This document shows, piece after piece, positions 22,928 to 31,552 of a stretch of DNA of 37,673 nucleotides. This DNA is from Nitrosopumilaceae archaeon. GTDB lineage: Archaea > Thermoproteota > Nitrososphaeria > Nitrososphaerales > Nitrosopumilaceae. The position numbers were made by a program, and so were the translations under genes. The notes beneath the pieces are model-generated. The model saw nothing but the letters and a program-made list of their open reading frames with translations, was not told the origin of the DNA and did no database searches. Location of the stretch: contig JAGWAX010000008.1 in NCBI GenBank assembly GCA_021296175.1, forward strand, positions 1-37,673. Reading direction: 5' to 3'. Numbering within the stretch: position 1 is the stretch's first letter; each line of letters starts with the position of its first letter.

Positions 22928-25018
22928 ATGGAAACGGATCTTACGTGGATGATGGGCGGCCCGCAGGGAAGCGGGGTCGAGTCGGGCGCAAACATATTCT
23001 CGCAGGTGTGCGCGGAGGCCGGCTACCACATATTTGGAAAGCGCGAGTTCTACTCCAACATAAAGGGGGAGCACAGCTACTTTGCAGTAAGGGTCACCGA
23101 TGGCGTCACGCATTCGAGCACGAGCGGGGCGGACCTGCTGGCGGCATTCGACGCCGAGACCGTATTCAGGCACTACGACGACGTGCATGGCGGCGGCGGC
23201 GGCATAATATACAACTCAGAGATAGAACGGATCGGCACAGAGCGCGTCCATACGCTTGACGGCCCGTTCGTAGAAAGGCTGCACAGGCGGCTTGACGAGA
23301 GCGGCGCAGAGCGCACCGTCGCAGGGGCCCTGCAGTGCGCCCGCAGCAGGGGCGTCTCTCTGTATCCCGTGCCGTTCAAGGAGATACTCGCAAGGCTTGC
23401 AGAGAGGACGGGCGACCCGAAGCTGGGGGGGTTTGTCAGGCTGTACAACACCATTGCAGTGACCCTCTCGCTCAGGCTGCTGGGAATGCCGGCCGCGCCG
23501 CTGCGGAACTCGGTTGCAAAAATATTCGCAAAAAAGCCGGCGGTGTCGGACATCAACGTCCAGGCCGCCACGCTGGCGTACGACGCGCTTGACACGTACG
23601 CTGATGCCGCAAGCACTCAGGCGGCCCGCCGGCTGAGAGGCCCGGGACAGAGGGAGCCCCACACCATACTGGTCCAGGGATACCAGGGGACGGCGCTCGG
23701 CAAGATGGCCGCCGGCTGCAGGTTCCAGGCATACTATCCGATCACCCCCGCGTCAGACGAGTCCGTATACATGGAGACGCACGAGATTATCGACGTGATA
23801 GACGACAGGCCCGGCAGCACCGCCGTGATACAGACAGAGGACGAGATATGCGCAATAGGCATGACCATAGGGAGCGTCCTGACGGGCACGCGCTCGGCCA
23901 CCTGCACGTCGGGACCCGGGTTCTCGCTCATGAACGAGTCGCTCGGATGGGCCGGGATAAACGAGGTACCCATAGTTATAACGGACTACCAGCGGAGCGG
24001 TCCCGCGACAGGGCTGCCCACAAGGCACGGGCAGGACGACCTGCTTTCTGTGGTATTTGCCGGCCACGGAGAGTTTCCAAGGATAGTCTACGCGTCCGGG
24101 AGCGTAGAGGAGAGCTTTTACGACACGGGCAGGTGCTTTAACTATGCCGAAGAGTTCCAGGTGCCCCTGATACACATGATGGACAAGTTCCTTGCAAACA
24201 CGGTCCAGACGTGCAGGAGGTTTGACCCGCAAAGGGTGGAGATACGGCGCGGCAGGCTGCTCGGAGAGGCGGCGGCGGTGTCGGACAGAACTGCAGGGGA
24301 GGCGGCAGGGGCAGCGGGCGACGGGCATGACGGAGGCAGTGGGGAGGAAGAGGCTTCACCCGCGTACCACAGGTTTGCATTCACAGAAGACGGCATATCC
24401 CCCCGCGCCAAGCTTGGCATGGACGACTTCATATTCTGGAACACGGGCGACGAGTCTGACGAGACCGGACACATTACAGAGGATCCCATACTGCGCACCA
24501 GAATGATGGAAAAGCGCATGTCGAGGCTGGACCTCATACTGGACAGGATGCCGGCAGGTGAGCAGGCTCTGGAAGTGATAAGTGGGCAGGCGCATGACCA
24601 CGACGACGACGACGACGACGACGAGGGTGACGACCGAACCGGAGGCGCCCGCCCCATTACTGCCATAACATGGGGCTCGGCCACGGGACCTGCACGCGAC
24701 GCAGTCGAGATGCTCCGGCGGCAGGACGGCATACGCGCAAGGCTCATACAGGTAAAGCTGCTACATCCGTTTCCAACCAGACGCGTAGCAGAACTGCTGC
24801 AATCCGACGGCCGCGAAGACCGCATCGTGGTAGACATCGAGTCCAACTATTCGGGCCAGCTCGGCACGCTCCTTGCGCAGAACATGGGGCTCCGCGTGGA
24901 CCACTATATACTAAAATACTCGGGCAGAGGCATGACGTGCACGGAGATACACGACACGCTGAAGAAGATAGCGGACGGGACGGCAGAGAAAAGGGAGGTG
25001 CTGATGTATGGCGCTTAG
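22928..25018 (+). CDS. korA: 2-oxoacid:ferredoxin oxidoreductase, fused gamma-alpha subunit
   Basis: With the beta subunit it oxidises a 2-oxoacid (2-oxoglutarate or pyruvate) with CoA and reduces ferredoxin. The gene encodes 696 residues. The gamma domain comes first (WMMGGPQGSGVESGANIFSQ). The alpha domain carries AYYPITPASDE, the hallmark of archaeal two-subunit enzymes, and SGPGFSLMNESLGWAG. A variable region near residues 460-490 and a poly-Asp run near residue 560 are low complexity. ATG 22928 is preferred, with AGGTGA upstream; GTG 22913 adds five residues. It overlaps the beta subunit by 11 nt. In thaumarchaea this enzyme probably feeds the incomplete TCA route. Confidence 0.92.
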   Translation: METDLTWMMGGPQGSGVESGANIFSQVCAEAGYHIFGKREFYSNIKGEHSYFAVRVTDGVTHSSTSGADLLAAFDAETVFRHYDDVHGGGGGIIYNSEIERIGTERVHTLDGPFVERLHRRLDESGAERTVAGALQCARSRGVSLYPVPFKEILARLAERTGDPKLGGFVRLYNTIAVTLSLRLLGMPAAPLRNSVAKIFAKKPAVSDINVQAATLAYDALDTYADAASTQAARRLRGPGQREPHTILVQGYQGTALGKMAAGCRFQAYYPITPASDESVYMETHEIIDVIDDRPGSTAVIQTEDEICAIGMTIGSVLTGTRSATCTSGPGFSLMNESLGWAGINEVPIVITDYQRSGPATGLPTRHGQDDLLSVVFAGHGEFPRIVYASGSVEESFYDTGRCFNYAEEFQVPLIHMMDKFLANTVQTCRRFDPQRVEIRRGRLLGEAAAVSDRTAGEAAGAAGDGHDGGSGEEEASPAYHRFAFTEDGISPRAKLGMDDFIFWNTGDESDETGHITEDPILRTRMMEKRMSRLDLILDRMPAGEQALEVISGQAHDHDDDDDDDEGDDRTGGARPITAITWGSATGPARDAVEMLRRQDGIRARLIQVKLLHPFPTRRVAELLQSDGREDRIVVDIESNYSGQLGTLLAQNMGLRVDHYILKYSGRGMTCTEIHDTLKKIADGTAEKREVLMYGA
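24602..24622 (+). repeat. (GAC)7 trinucleotide run encoding poly-Asp
   Basis: Seven consecutive GAC codons lie inside the korA-like gene, giving HDHDDDDDDDEGDD. The run falls in a linker between conserved blocks, so its length is probably free to vary without breaking the enzyme. Confidence 0.85.
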
Positions 25019-25973
25019 GCTTGCAGACTACAAGACGGACGTCCACAATGACTGGTGCCCTGGCTGCGGCGACTTTGGAATAGTAAACGCCATACAGATG
25101 GCGCTTGCCGAGATGGGCGTGCGCCGCGACAAGGCGGCCATATTCTCCGGCATAGGGTGCTCCGGCAAGACGTCCCACTATATCAACACGTACGGCGTAC
25201 ACACCCTGCACGGAAGAGTGCTGACGTTCGCGCAGGGCGCAAAGCTTGCAAATCCGGAGATGACCATACTGGCCGTGGGCGGCGACGGCGACGGGCTCGG
25301 CATAGGGGCAGGACACTTCGTGGCGGCAGGAAGGCGCAACATAGACATGACGTACGTGATATTCGACAACGGCGTGTACGGCCTGACAAAGGGGCAGGCG
25401 TCCCCCACGCTCAAACTGGGCGAGAAGACAAAGTCCCTGCCGTCGCCAAACACCAACCACAGCGTCAATCCGATAGGACTGGCAGTCGCAAGCGGGTTTA
25501 CCTTTGTCGCAAGGGGGTACTCGTACGACGTCAGGCACCTCAAATATCTGCTCACACAGGCGGTTCGGCACAGGGGGCTGTCGTTCCTTGACGTGCTTCA
25601 GCCATGCCCAACATACAACGACATCAACACGCGTGACTGGTACGCGGGCAAGGATCTGATGAAGGAGTCACTGGAGAGGCACAACAGAATATACAGGCTG
25701 GAGGACACGAAGTATGATCCGACCGTAAACTACGACGATCAGGCCGAGAACAACAGGCACCTCTCCCAGGCCCTCACAAAGTCACTTGAGTGGGGGGAGA
25801 GGATCCCGACAGGCGTATTCTACAGCAACGAGCTGACTGGGCCGTACAGTGACAGAATAAGGGACAAGATTCCAAACTATACGGAGAACCCCCCCGCAAG
25901 ACAGTCCATAGCGAGGGCAGACGGCACCTCAAACACCAACCTCGAGGAGATACTCGACTCGCTAGAGGTCTGA
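25008..25973 (+). CDS. korB: 2-oxoacid:ferredoxin oxidoreductase, beta subunit
   Basis: This is the thiamine-diphosphate and iron-sulfur subunit, 321 residues. DWCPGCGDFGI, with a downstream Cys in IGCSGKTSHYINTYG and another in LQPCPTYND, supplies the cluster ligands. GGDGDGLGIGAGHF plus FDNGVYGLTKGQ form the ThDP-Mg motif. TNHSVNPIGLAVASG is typical of the archaeal family. ATG 25008 overlaps the alpha subunit stop by 11 nt, so translation is probably coupled. The Cys set is four, as in Sulfolobus-type two-subunit enzymes. Substrate preference is not visible in the sequence. Confidence 0.94.
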   Translation: MALRLADYKTDVHNDWCPGCGDFGIVNAIQMALAEMGVRRDKAAIFSGIGCSGKTSHYINTYGVHTLHGRVLTFAQGAKLANPEMTILAVGGDGDGLGIGAGHFVAAGRRNIDMTYVIFDNGVYGLTKGQASPTLKLGEKTKSLPSPNTNHSVNPIGLAVASGFTFVARGYSYDVRHLKYLLTQAVRHRGLSFLDVLQPCPTYNDINTRDWYAGKDLMKESLERHNRIYRLEDTKYDPTVNYDDQAENNRHLSQALTKSLEWGERIPTGVFYSNELTGPYSDRIRDKIPNYTENPPARQSIARADGTSNTNLEEILDSLEV

Positions 25974-26245
25974 TGTGGTACGCGCAGCCGCGCGCCGCGT
26001 ACGGCAGCTTGCCGCAGTGAGCCGGCCTGCCGCAGTGACAGACATTGTTGCAGGGGCCGCAGGATGGTGACAGGGGCGCCGGCAACGGGCCGGTGCGCGC
26101 CGCCGCCCGGAACCGCTGCGGGTGTCGCCGGCAGGGAGCAGGCGTTCGTCGGGCCCGCAAACGCGCCAAGCGGCCCGTCCGGGCCTCATGCGGCTGGGCC
26201 TTGTTGCATGCATTGTCCAGTCCCATCGTGGCGCGGCCACCGCGG
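25974..26245. other. Intergenic region between convergent genes, 272 nt
   Basis: No convincing gene. It contains two copies of TGCCGCAGTGA (26010-26020 and 26028-26038, period 18) and GC-rich potential hairpins. It separates the oxidoreductase operon from a convergent minus-strand gene, so it may hold terminators for both. Confidence 0.45.
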
Positions 26246-26782
26246 CTAGCCCTGCTTTTCCGGTTCCCAAGAGTCGCCCCGGAATGCAAACCTAGAGCCG
26301 CCGGCATCCGTGGCGGCGCCGAGCCTCCAGCGGGCCGACTCGGTGTCAAACCGATACTGGACCGACGAGGTCCCCGGAGGGAGCTTACTCATGTGGTGCG
26401 GCAGCAGCTCCAGCACAAAGTCCATCTTCTCAACCGCATTGTCAAACCACCGCCTCTCCAGAGAGTCAACGGTAAACGTGATGCGCATCCTTCCCGAAAA
26501 AGCAATGACGGCCTTCAGTGCATTGCCCGTACCCCGTCTCCGCTTCATCTCCTTTAGGATGTCCTTTACACGGTCCCAGCGCTTAAAGTCAAACCACTTG
26601 AAGAACGCGTCGTTGAACTCCAGGGGGATCTCCAGGCTCAGATAGCTTACAAACTCCTCGTCAAACGGACTCACCTCGTCCTGCACCACCACAAAGTGCG
26701 AGTTGAGCAGCCCGTAGAACACCTCTATCTCCCACGGGGAGACCCCATAGTATGTCAGGGTGGCGCTAAGCTGCTGTGTCAT
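26246..26782 (-). CDS. Conserved-looking protein of unknown function, 178 residues
   Basis: I do not recognise this gene. The N-terminal part (LSATLTYYGVSPWEIEVFYGLL) reads as helical. A middle part rich in aromatic residues and charged helices (FKWFDFKRWDRVKDILKEMKRRR) follows, then beta-like strands (KAVIAFSGRMRITFTVD). There is no signal peptide. The open frame extends to ATG 26797, but a TATA-like CTTAATTATC is centred 25 nt before ATG 26782, so that start is used. The amino-acid mix looks like a real soluble protein, and codon use matches neighbours. It is likely lineage-specific. Confidence 0.78.
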   Translation of the reverse strand: MTQQLSATLTYYGVSPWEIEVFYGLLNSHFVVVQDEVSPFDEEFVSYLSLEIPLEFNDAFFKWFDFKRWDRVKDILKEMKRRRGTGNALKAVIAFSGRMRITFTVDSLERRWFDNAVEKMDFVLELLPHHMSKLPPGTSSVQYRFDTESARWRLGAATDAGGSRFAFRGDSWEPEKQG

Positions 26783-27470
26783 GTACAGAATGCCCATGGA
26801 CGATAATTAAGGATTGCATCCGGATCCGCGCGCACGTATGTGCGTAGCAGTCGTGGCGCCGGTGCAGCCGCGCTGCCAACGCCGTGGAGATGGTCGGTAG
26901 CTCGACGGACGCGGCAAGGCTGGTCCAGGCCGTTCCAGACGCGGCGCTCTCCGTACGGAACCCGGCCATAGGGTTTCCCGCTGGCGCTTGACCCGGCCGG
27001 CGACTTGGACGTGAGGCAATACACGGCCGTCGCCTACACGGACGGCTCGTTTGTGGACTATGCACACTACGACGGCTCCGAGGACCAGCTGCGGCTGCTG
27101 TACCGGCCAAGGACATGCCGCTAACGCGGCGAGGTGTTCCGCGCGCCGTCCAAAGATCCGCCTTCTGTCACGCCACGGGACAGGACGAGCAGATCCCGCC
27201 ACTGCATGCAACGAAAAGTGCTTGGCACAACTGTGGGGGCGGTGCTGTCCAGTTTTTGGCCGGAAGCGTGGCGCTGTCCACCCCATCCTAGCCAAAGTCA
27301 CGGCGCCGTCCAGCCTTGCGGGTTATGATCCGAGTTTGCGCCCGTCCAGGCGGATCTTGACGGTACATGTGCGGGTTCCTGCTGCCGCTGCCGCTGCCGC
27401 TGCTGCAGCACCAAGCCTCACGCAGACGTCCTTTTTCCTGCTTTAAATATAGGAGTGGTGACTGCGCATC
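26783..27470. other. Long intergenic stretch with one decayed coding remnant, 688 nt
   Basis: Apart from the frameshifted remnant at 26890-27124 and promoters at both ends, I find nothing convincing. The open frames here are shadows. The TATA box for the next gene is TTTAAATA at 27442-27449, 25 nt before its ATG. A CTG/CCG repeat-like stretch (GCTGCCGCTGCCGCTGCCGCTGC region, near 27380) lies just before it. Confidence 0.45.
26890..27124 (+). pseudogene. Frameshifted remnant of an unknown gene
   Basis: The first frame from ATG 26890 reads MVGSSTDAARLVQAVPDAAL and SVRNPAIGFP, then stops at 26989. One frame over, from about 26981, the text continues as LALDPAGDLDVRQYTAVAYT and DGSFVDYAHYDGSEDQLRLL up to TAA 27122-27124. 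Both pieces have coding-like GC-rich third positions, so a single-base change around 26975-26981 could join them into a protein of about 78 residues. I do not know the family. A sequencing error would give the same picture. Confidence 0.35.
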
Positions 27471-28028
27471 ATGGAGTACCGGACCAAGTATCCCAAAACC
27501 GTCTCGTTTGTGGACGGGCCAAAGCACGGGAGGATAGACGTTGACTCGCAGGACGGGGTCGAGCAGCTGCACATCGTGGTCAGAAAAAGCTTTAACGAAC
27601 TTGCAAGGATATTTGCCCAAGAGGGGTTTACAAAGGTAAAATTCGAGCACAGGCAGCCGGGCCAGATAGGGCACGGCTTTAACCTCAAGCTCAAAAAGCC
27701 GTGGGAGATACACGTGAGGATGGTCGACCTCAAGAGGGGGCTGATCGGCATACATGCAGAGGTGGAGGTGTCACGGGACTACCTGCAGCACCTGTTCTCC
27801 CAGAGGACGCCAGTCGTGTACGAGGTGGCCGACATTCTCAGGAGGTACCAGGTAGAGTACGACATATGGCACGGGCGCATACGGAAGACCATACAGGAGA
27901 TAGCCGACAACTACAAGATCAGGCTTGCCACGCCGAGCCTCCCGGTGTTTGCATGGAAGCCGATGCTGTTTGTGATAGGCACCATAGGCGCCATATACGG
28001 GTGGAAGTACATTACAACCATAATCTGA
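27471..28028 (+). CDS. Protein of unknown function with C-terminal membrane anchor
   Basis: The product has 185 residues. The soluble part has alternating strands and helices (KTVSFVDGPKHGRIDVDSQD; KAEVEVS-type strand near IHAEVEVSRDYLQHLF). One hydrophobic helix closes the protein (MLFVIGTIGAIYGWKYITTII), so the protein is probably tail-anchored with its bulk in the cytoplasm. A TATA box 25 nt upstream supports ATG 27471. I do not recognise the family. Local neighbours give no functional hint. Confidence 0.82.
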   Translation: MEYRTKYPKTVSFVDGPKHGRIDVDSQDGVEQLHIVVRKSFNELARIFAQEGFTKVKFEHRQPGQIGHGFNLKLKKPWEIHVRMVDLKRGLIGIHAEVEVSRDYLQHLFSQRTPVVYEVADILRRYQVEYDIWHGRIRKTIQEIADNYKIRLATPSLPVFAWKPMLFVIGTIGAIYGWKYITTII

Positions 28029-28091
28029 CTACGCAGGTATCGCGTGATTGCCTGCCGCGCGGGGCGTCTAGGGCGGGCGCATGAAGGGCAG

Positions 28092-28421
28092 CTAGACTCC
28101 GAGCGGCTCGTCCTTTGTCATCTCAAGCGAGACCTTGTCGCCGACTGATAGCCCCATATCCTTGTACTCGTGCATGTCGAGCTTGATCTGCGTGAGGTTT
28201 CCGGCCATCGCCGGATTCGCCATGCCGGAGAACATCTTGTTGAGATCCTTCATCATGTCGTTGACGTTTGTAAACCCCATCACCTTTGGACTGTCATAGG
28301 GGGACGGAGGATTGCTCTCCATGCCGCCCTTGAGATCCTTGGCCGATGCAAGCGAAACTACTACGTAAGGCGAGCCGTCATGAGAGGCGTCGATGCTCTG
28401 AACCACAAACTCCTTTTTCAT
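28092..28421 (-). CDS. Small conserved-looking protein of unknown function
   Basis: The product has 109 residues, soluble and with no cysteine. It opens with KKEFVVQSIDASHDGSPYVV, a beta-strand-rich start. A central Met/Asn-rich helix (NVNDMMKDLNKMFSGMAN) follows, and it ends with VGDKVSLEMTKDEPLGV, which resembles the tail of small beta-barrel (OB or translation-factor-like) folds. A TATA box (CTTATACAG) is centred 26 nt before the ATG. No family name can be given with confidence. Confidence 0.78.
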   Translation of the reverse strand: MKKEFVVQSIDASHDGSPYVVVSLASAKDLKGGMESNPPSPYDSPKVMGFTNVNDMMKDLNKMFSGMANPAMAGNLTQIKLDMHEYKDMGLSVGDKVSLEMTKDEPLGV

Positions 28422-28622
28422 GATTGCGAGTAGATTTGCGTCTGTATAAGTGGATTTCTAATCGCGCATGCCCACCGCCAAGTTGTAGACTTTGAAGGCA
28501 GTGGGATTCGGCAGGTAAGAGGTCGTCGTAGCTGCAAGCGGCCAATGCGCCTTTGGCGGGGAGGGCCGGGCGGCGCACGAGGGGCGCGCACCATATCTAG
28601 GCGGTGCCGGCAGTGGCGCCAC

Positions 28623-29492
28623 TCACACCGCCGCCGCAGAAGACGACAGTCCGCGAACATAGACGCACTGCCCCGCAGGCACGGCAGTCTCAGACGGGCC
28701 GGGGCGCCGGCCTGTCAGCGGAATGCCCGAGTCGCGTATTATTACAAACGGGACGGACTCGGCGCCTTCTCCCATTGCGTGGTTTGCCACTGTAGCCATA
28801 GAGTCCGATGCGGCCTGAAACGTCACCTTGAGCGGATTGCCCTCAAGATCGGGCCTGGATCTGGCATCCCTGACCGGCTCTATGCCCGCATGGGCCACGG
28901 CCACCCCGGACGTCCCGATCCTTGCAGGCATCAGCCGGCTGTCGACCAGTATCACCCCTATGGCAACGCCCATCTCAAGCAGGATCTTGCGCCGGAGCAG
29001 CTCGGCAGTCTCGTAGGGCGAGTCAGGGTACAGCACGGCCCTGCCCCTTCGTACGTTTGACAGGTCTATCCCGGCATTGGGTGCAAGCAGCAGGCCGTGC
29101 CGGGGGGCGCCGACAGTCCGGGGCGCCGTGCGGCGGGCGCCGGGGCCGGTGGGGGGTGACTCGGCAGAAGGCGGGCGAAACGGGGCGGATGCCGCGATTA
29201 CAAAACCTGCCACCCCCCCGAATACGCGATCCGACTCCCGGAGTACAAGCTCGGCCATCTCATGGCTCAGTCCATATAGCCCAGCGAGGCGCCGCGCCTG
29301 CACAGAGGCGCGCACGCCCCGCACGTCTATAATTCGCCCCTCCGCATACGAGGCGTACTTTGTGGATACGGCAAGTATGTCCCCCCGCGCAAGACGCATG
29401 CCGCGGCGCCCAAGCGAGCGGGCAAGCTCTGCAAACATGTCAAACCTGCCACCCATGTGCCTCGACTCAAGCGGCAGCACTGTCAGCGGCAC
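28623..29492 (-). CDS. cofE: Coenzyme F420-0:L-glutamate ligase, GTG start
   Basis: CofE uses GTP to add gamma-linked glutamate to F420-0, finishing coenzyme F420. The 289-residue product starts PLTVLPLESRH and carries GDILAVSTKYASYAEGRI, LLAPNAGIDLSNV, YPDSPYETAELLRRKI and GTSGVAVAHAGIEPV, all typical of the family. The open frame runs upstream to 29822, but that part overlaps the divergent isomerase promoter. GTG 29492 sits 27 nt after a TATA-like AATAAAAG on this strand and removes the extra region. A Pro/Arg-rich insert (APFRPPSAESPPTGPGARRT) is unusual. It points to F420-dependent redox chemistry in the cell. Confidence 0.92.
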   Translation of the reverse strand: MPLTVLPLESRHMGGRFDMFAELARSLGRRGMRLARGDILAVSTKYASYAEGRIIDVRGVRASVQARRLAGLYGLSHEMAELVLRESDRVFGGVAGFVIAASAPFRPPSAESPPTGPGARRTAPRTVGAPRHGLLLAPNAGIDLSNVRRGRAVLYPDSPYETAELLRRKILLEMGVAIGVILVDSRLMPARIGTSGVAVAHAGIEPVRDARSRPDLEGNPLKVTFQAASDSMATVANHAMGEGAESVPFVIIRDSGIPLTGRRPGPSETAVPAGQCVYVRGLSSSAAAV

Positions 29493-29661
29493 GAATGGCG
29501 CATACCGCGGCTCTCTTTTATTCTTGGCGGGGGGCTTTGCGGCCAAGCACCGGCAGCAGAAGAAGGCTTTGCGTGCGTACCGGGCCAGTCTGGGCACAAA
29601 ACCCAGCGCCTGCGGCACATGTACAAAACTTTTAACCCGTAACGACATCCCGCGGATTGTA

Positions 29662-30984
29662 ATGAATCTGGTCGAAAGAATTCTTGCGCGCGCGTCTGGC
29701 AGAAGCAGCGTGTCGCCGGACGACGTGGTATTTGCAAAGGTGGACAGGGCCATGCTGCACGACGTGTCGGGGCCCGGGGTGATCAAGGTCTTTGAGAGGA
29801 TTGCAGGGCAGGGAATCCCCACGGACAGGCTGTGGGATCCGGACCGCGTGTGGGTGGCCGAGGATCACTTTGTGCCGTCGGCAGAAAAGATATCAGCGGA
29901 GAACATTGCGAGGCTCTCCGAGTTCACCAGCAGGTACGGAATCAAGAACCACTTTAGGTACGGGATGGGCCAGTACGGCATATGCCACACCATATCCCAC
30001 GAGGAGGCCATGGTGATGCCGGGGGACGTCTATGTCGGGGGCGACTCCCACACCAACACCACCGGGGCGCTCGGGGCCTTTGCATGCGGGCTGGGGCACA
30101 CAGACATGGCGTACGTGCTGCTCAACGGCCAGATATGGTTCAAGGTTCCCGAGACGATGTACTTTAGGCTCAACGGAAGGCTGCCAAGCCACGTGATGGC
30201 AAAGGACTTCATACTGAAAATAATAGGCGACATCGGGACCGACGGCGGGGCCTACAGGACCATGCAGTTTGGGGGGACGGGCATAGAGGAGATGTCCCTC
30301 GAGGGCCGGCTGACCCTGTGCAACATGACGACGGAGGCGGGCGCCAAGAACGGAATAGTGCGCCCGGACCAAAAGACCGTCGCATACCTGGAGGAGAGGA
30401 TGAGCGGTGCGGGAAGGGAGGCGGCAAAGGTGAGCCTGGGCCGCGGCGGCGCAGACTACTCGGAGCCGGACGGGGCCGACTCGGACTATGCCGCGGTATA
30501 CGAGTACGAGGCCTCGGAGCTGGAGCCCGTGGTGGCCGAGCCGTTCTCGCCGGAGAACACCAGGCCCGTCAGCGAGGCCCCGTCGGTGGAGCTTGACAAG
30601 TCGTATATCGGCTCGTGCACGGGCGCAAAATACGAGGACTTGGAGGCCGCGGCGCGAATACTAAAGGGCAGAAAAGTCAGGATCAGGACAGAGGTTCTTC
30701 CGGCCGCCATATCGATATACAGGCGCGCCATGGAGTCGGGGCTTCTCAAGATATTTCTGGACGCGGGGGCCATGGTAGGGCCGCCCACGTGCGGCGCCTG
30801 CTGCGGCGCGCACATGGGCGTACTGGGCAAGGACGAGGTATGCATCAGTACTACGAACAGGAACTTTCCCGGCAGGATGGGGCATGTCGAGTCCAGGACG
30901 TACCTAGCGTCCCCGATGGTGGCCGCGGCATCCGCGATTACGGGCAGGATAACCGACCCGAGGGAGATCGTGCACGCGGCATAA
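29662..30984 (+). CDS. Aconitase-family dehydratase large subunit, archaeal LeuC/HacA type (first pair)
   Basis: This is a [4Fe-4S] isomerase large subunit of 440 residues. GGDSHTNTTGALGAFACGLGH and the cluster motifs IGSCTGAKYEDLE and PTCGACCGAHMG give three ligand cysteines. NRNFPGRMG is the family arginine loop. It resembles the archaeal-type isopropylmalate isomerase/homoaconitase group. The C-terminal half carries an acidic insert (ADYSEPDGADSDYAAVYEYE). The start is ATG 29662, with TTTTAA centred 29 nt upstream. The open frame extends far upstream, antisense to cofE, and is ignored. The small subunit follows directly. Substrate could be isopropylmalate, homocitrate or citramalate. Confidence 0.9.
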   Translation: MNLVERILARASGRSSVSPDDVVFAKVDRAMLHDVSGPGVIKVFERIAGQGIPTDRLWDPDRVWVAEDHFVPSAEKISAENIARLSEFTSRYGIKNHFRYGMGQYGICHTISHEEAMVMPGDVYVGGDSHTNTTGALGAFACGLGHTDMAYVLLNGQIWFKVPETMYFRLNGRLPSHVMAKDFILKIIGDIGTDGGAYRTMQFGGTGIEEMSLEGRLTLCNMTTEAGAKNGIVRPDQKTVAYLEERMSGAGREAAKVSLGRGGADYSEPDGADSDYAAVYEYEASELEPVVAEPFSPENTRPVSEAPSVELDKSYIGSCTGAKYEDLEAAARILKGRKVRIRTEVLPAAISIYRRAMESGLLKIFLDAGAMVGPPTCGACCGAHMGVLGKDEVCISTTNRNFPGRMGHVESRTYLASPMVAAASAITGRITDPREIVHAA

Positions 30985-31007
30985 TGGGAGGGGAGAGGAA
31001 CAGGAAC

Positions 31008-31550
31008 GTGAGCGACAATAACGCAGTTACGGGCGGCGTAATAAAATATGCGAGGGACAACATAGACACCGACGTCATCATACCGGGGCAGTATCTGAAG
31101 ATACACGACTATGCGGAGCTTGCAACGCACGCGATGGAGGGGCTTGACGGGGACTTTCACTCAAAGGCCAAGAACGCCAGCTTTATCGTGGCGGGCCGCA
31201 ACTTTGGATGCGGCTCCTCAAGGGAGCACGCCCCGATAGCGCTGGCCCACTCCGGAATCAAGGCGGTGGCGGCCCTCTCGTTTGCAAGGATATTCTACAG
31301 GAACGCGGTGGACGGCGCGTTCCTGCTGCCCATAGAGATAGGGGAGGACGCATACGAGGGCACAGGCGAGGGGGACGTGGTAACCATAGACGTCAAGGCA
31401 GGCCAGATGCGCAACGAGACTACAGGCAGGAGGTACGAGATCAAGCCGTTCTCAGAGATCATAGGCAAGATAATAGAGGCAGGGGGGCTGTTCAGGTATG
31501 GGATGCAGCAAAAGCAGCAGAAACAGCAACAGCAACAACAGGGGTCCTAG
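31008..31550 (+). CDS. Aconitase-family dehydratase small subunit, archaeal LeuD type (first pair)
   Basis: The swivel-domain partner of the large subunit just before it has 180 residues. [20 protein letters not shown] and [17 protein letters not shown] are the family hallmarks, the second carrying the substrate-binding Ser/Arg. The C-terminus is a poly-Gln and Lys tail ([14 protein letters not shown]). GTG 31008 is chosen because GGAGGGGAG lies upstream and the N-terminus then matches the family. ATG 30984, which overlaps the previous stop, would add eight basic residues. The linker loop GRNFGCGSS differs from the GENFGCGSS of the second small subunit, which suggests different substrates. 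Confidence 0.9.
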   Translation: MSDNNAVTGGVIKYARDNIDTDVIIPGQYLKIHDYAELATHAMEGLDGDFHSKAKNASFIVAGRNFGCGSSREHAPIALAHSGIKAVAALSFARIFYRNAVDGAFLLPIEIGEDAYEGTGEGDVVTIDVKAGQMRNETTGRRYEIKPFSEIIGKIIEAGGLFRYGMQQKQQKQQQQQQGS

Positions 31551-31552
31551 GC

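Noticed and set aside
29077-29661. N-terminal extension of the first isomerase large subunit
   Set aside because: It is antisense to cofE and lies before the gene's TATA box; ATG 29662 gives family length.
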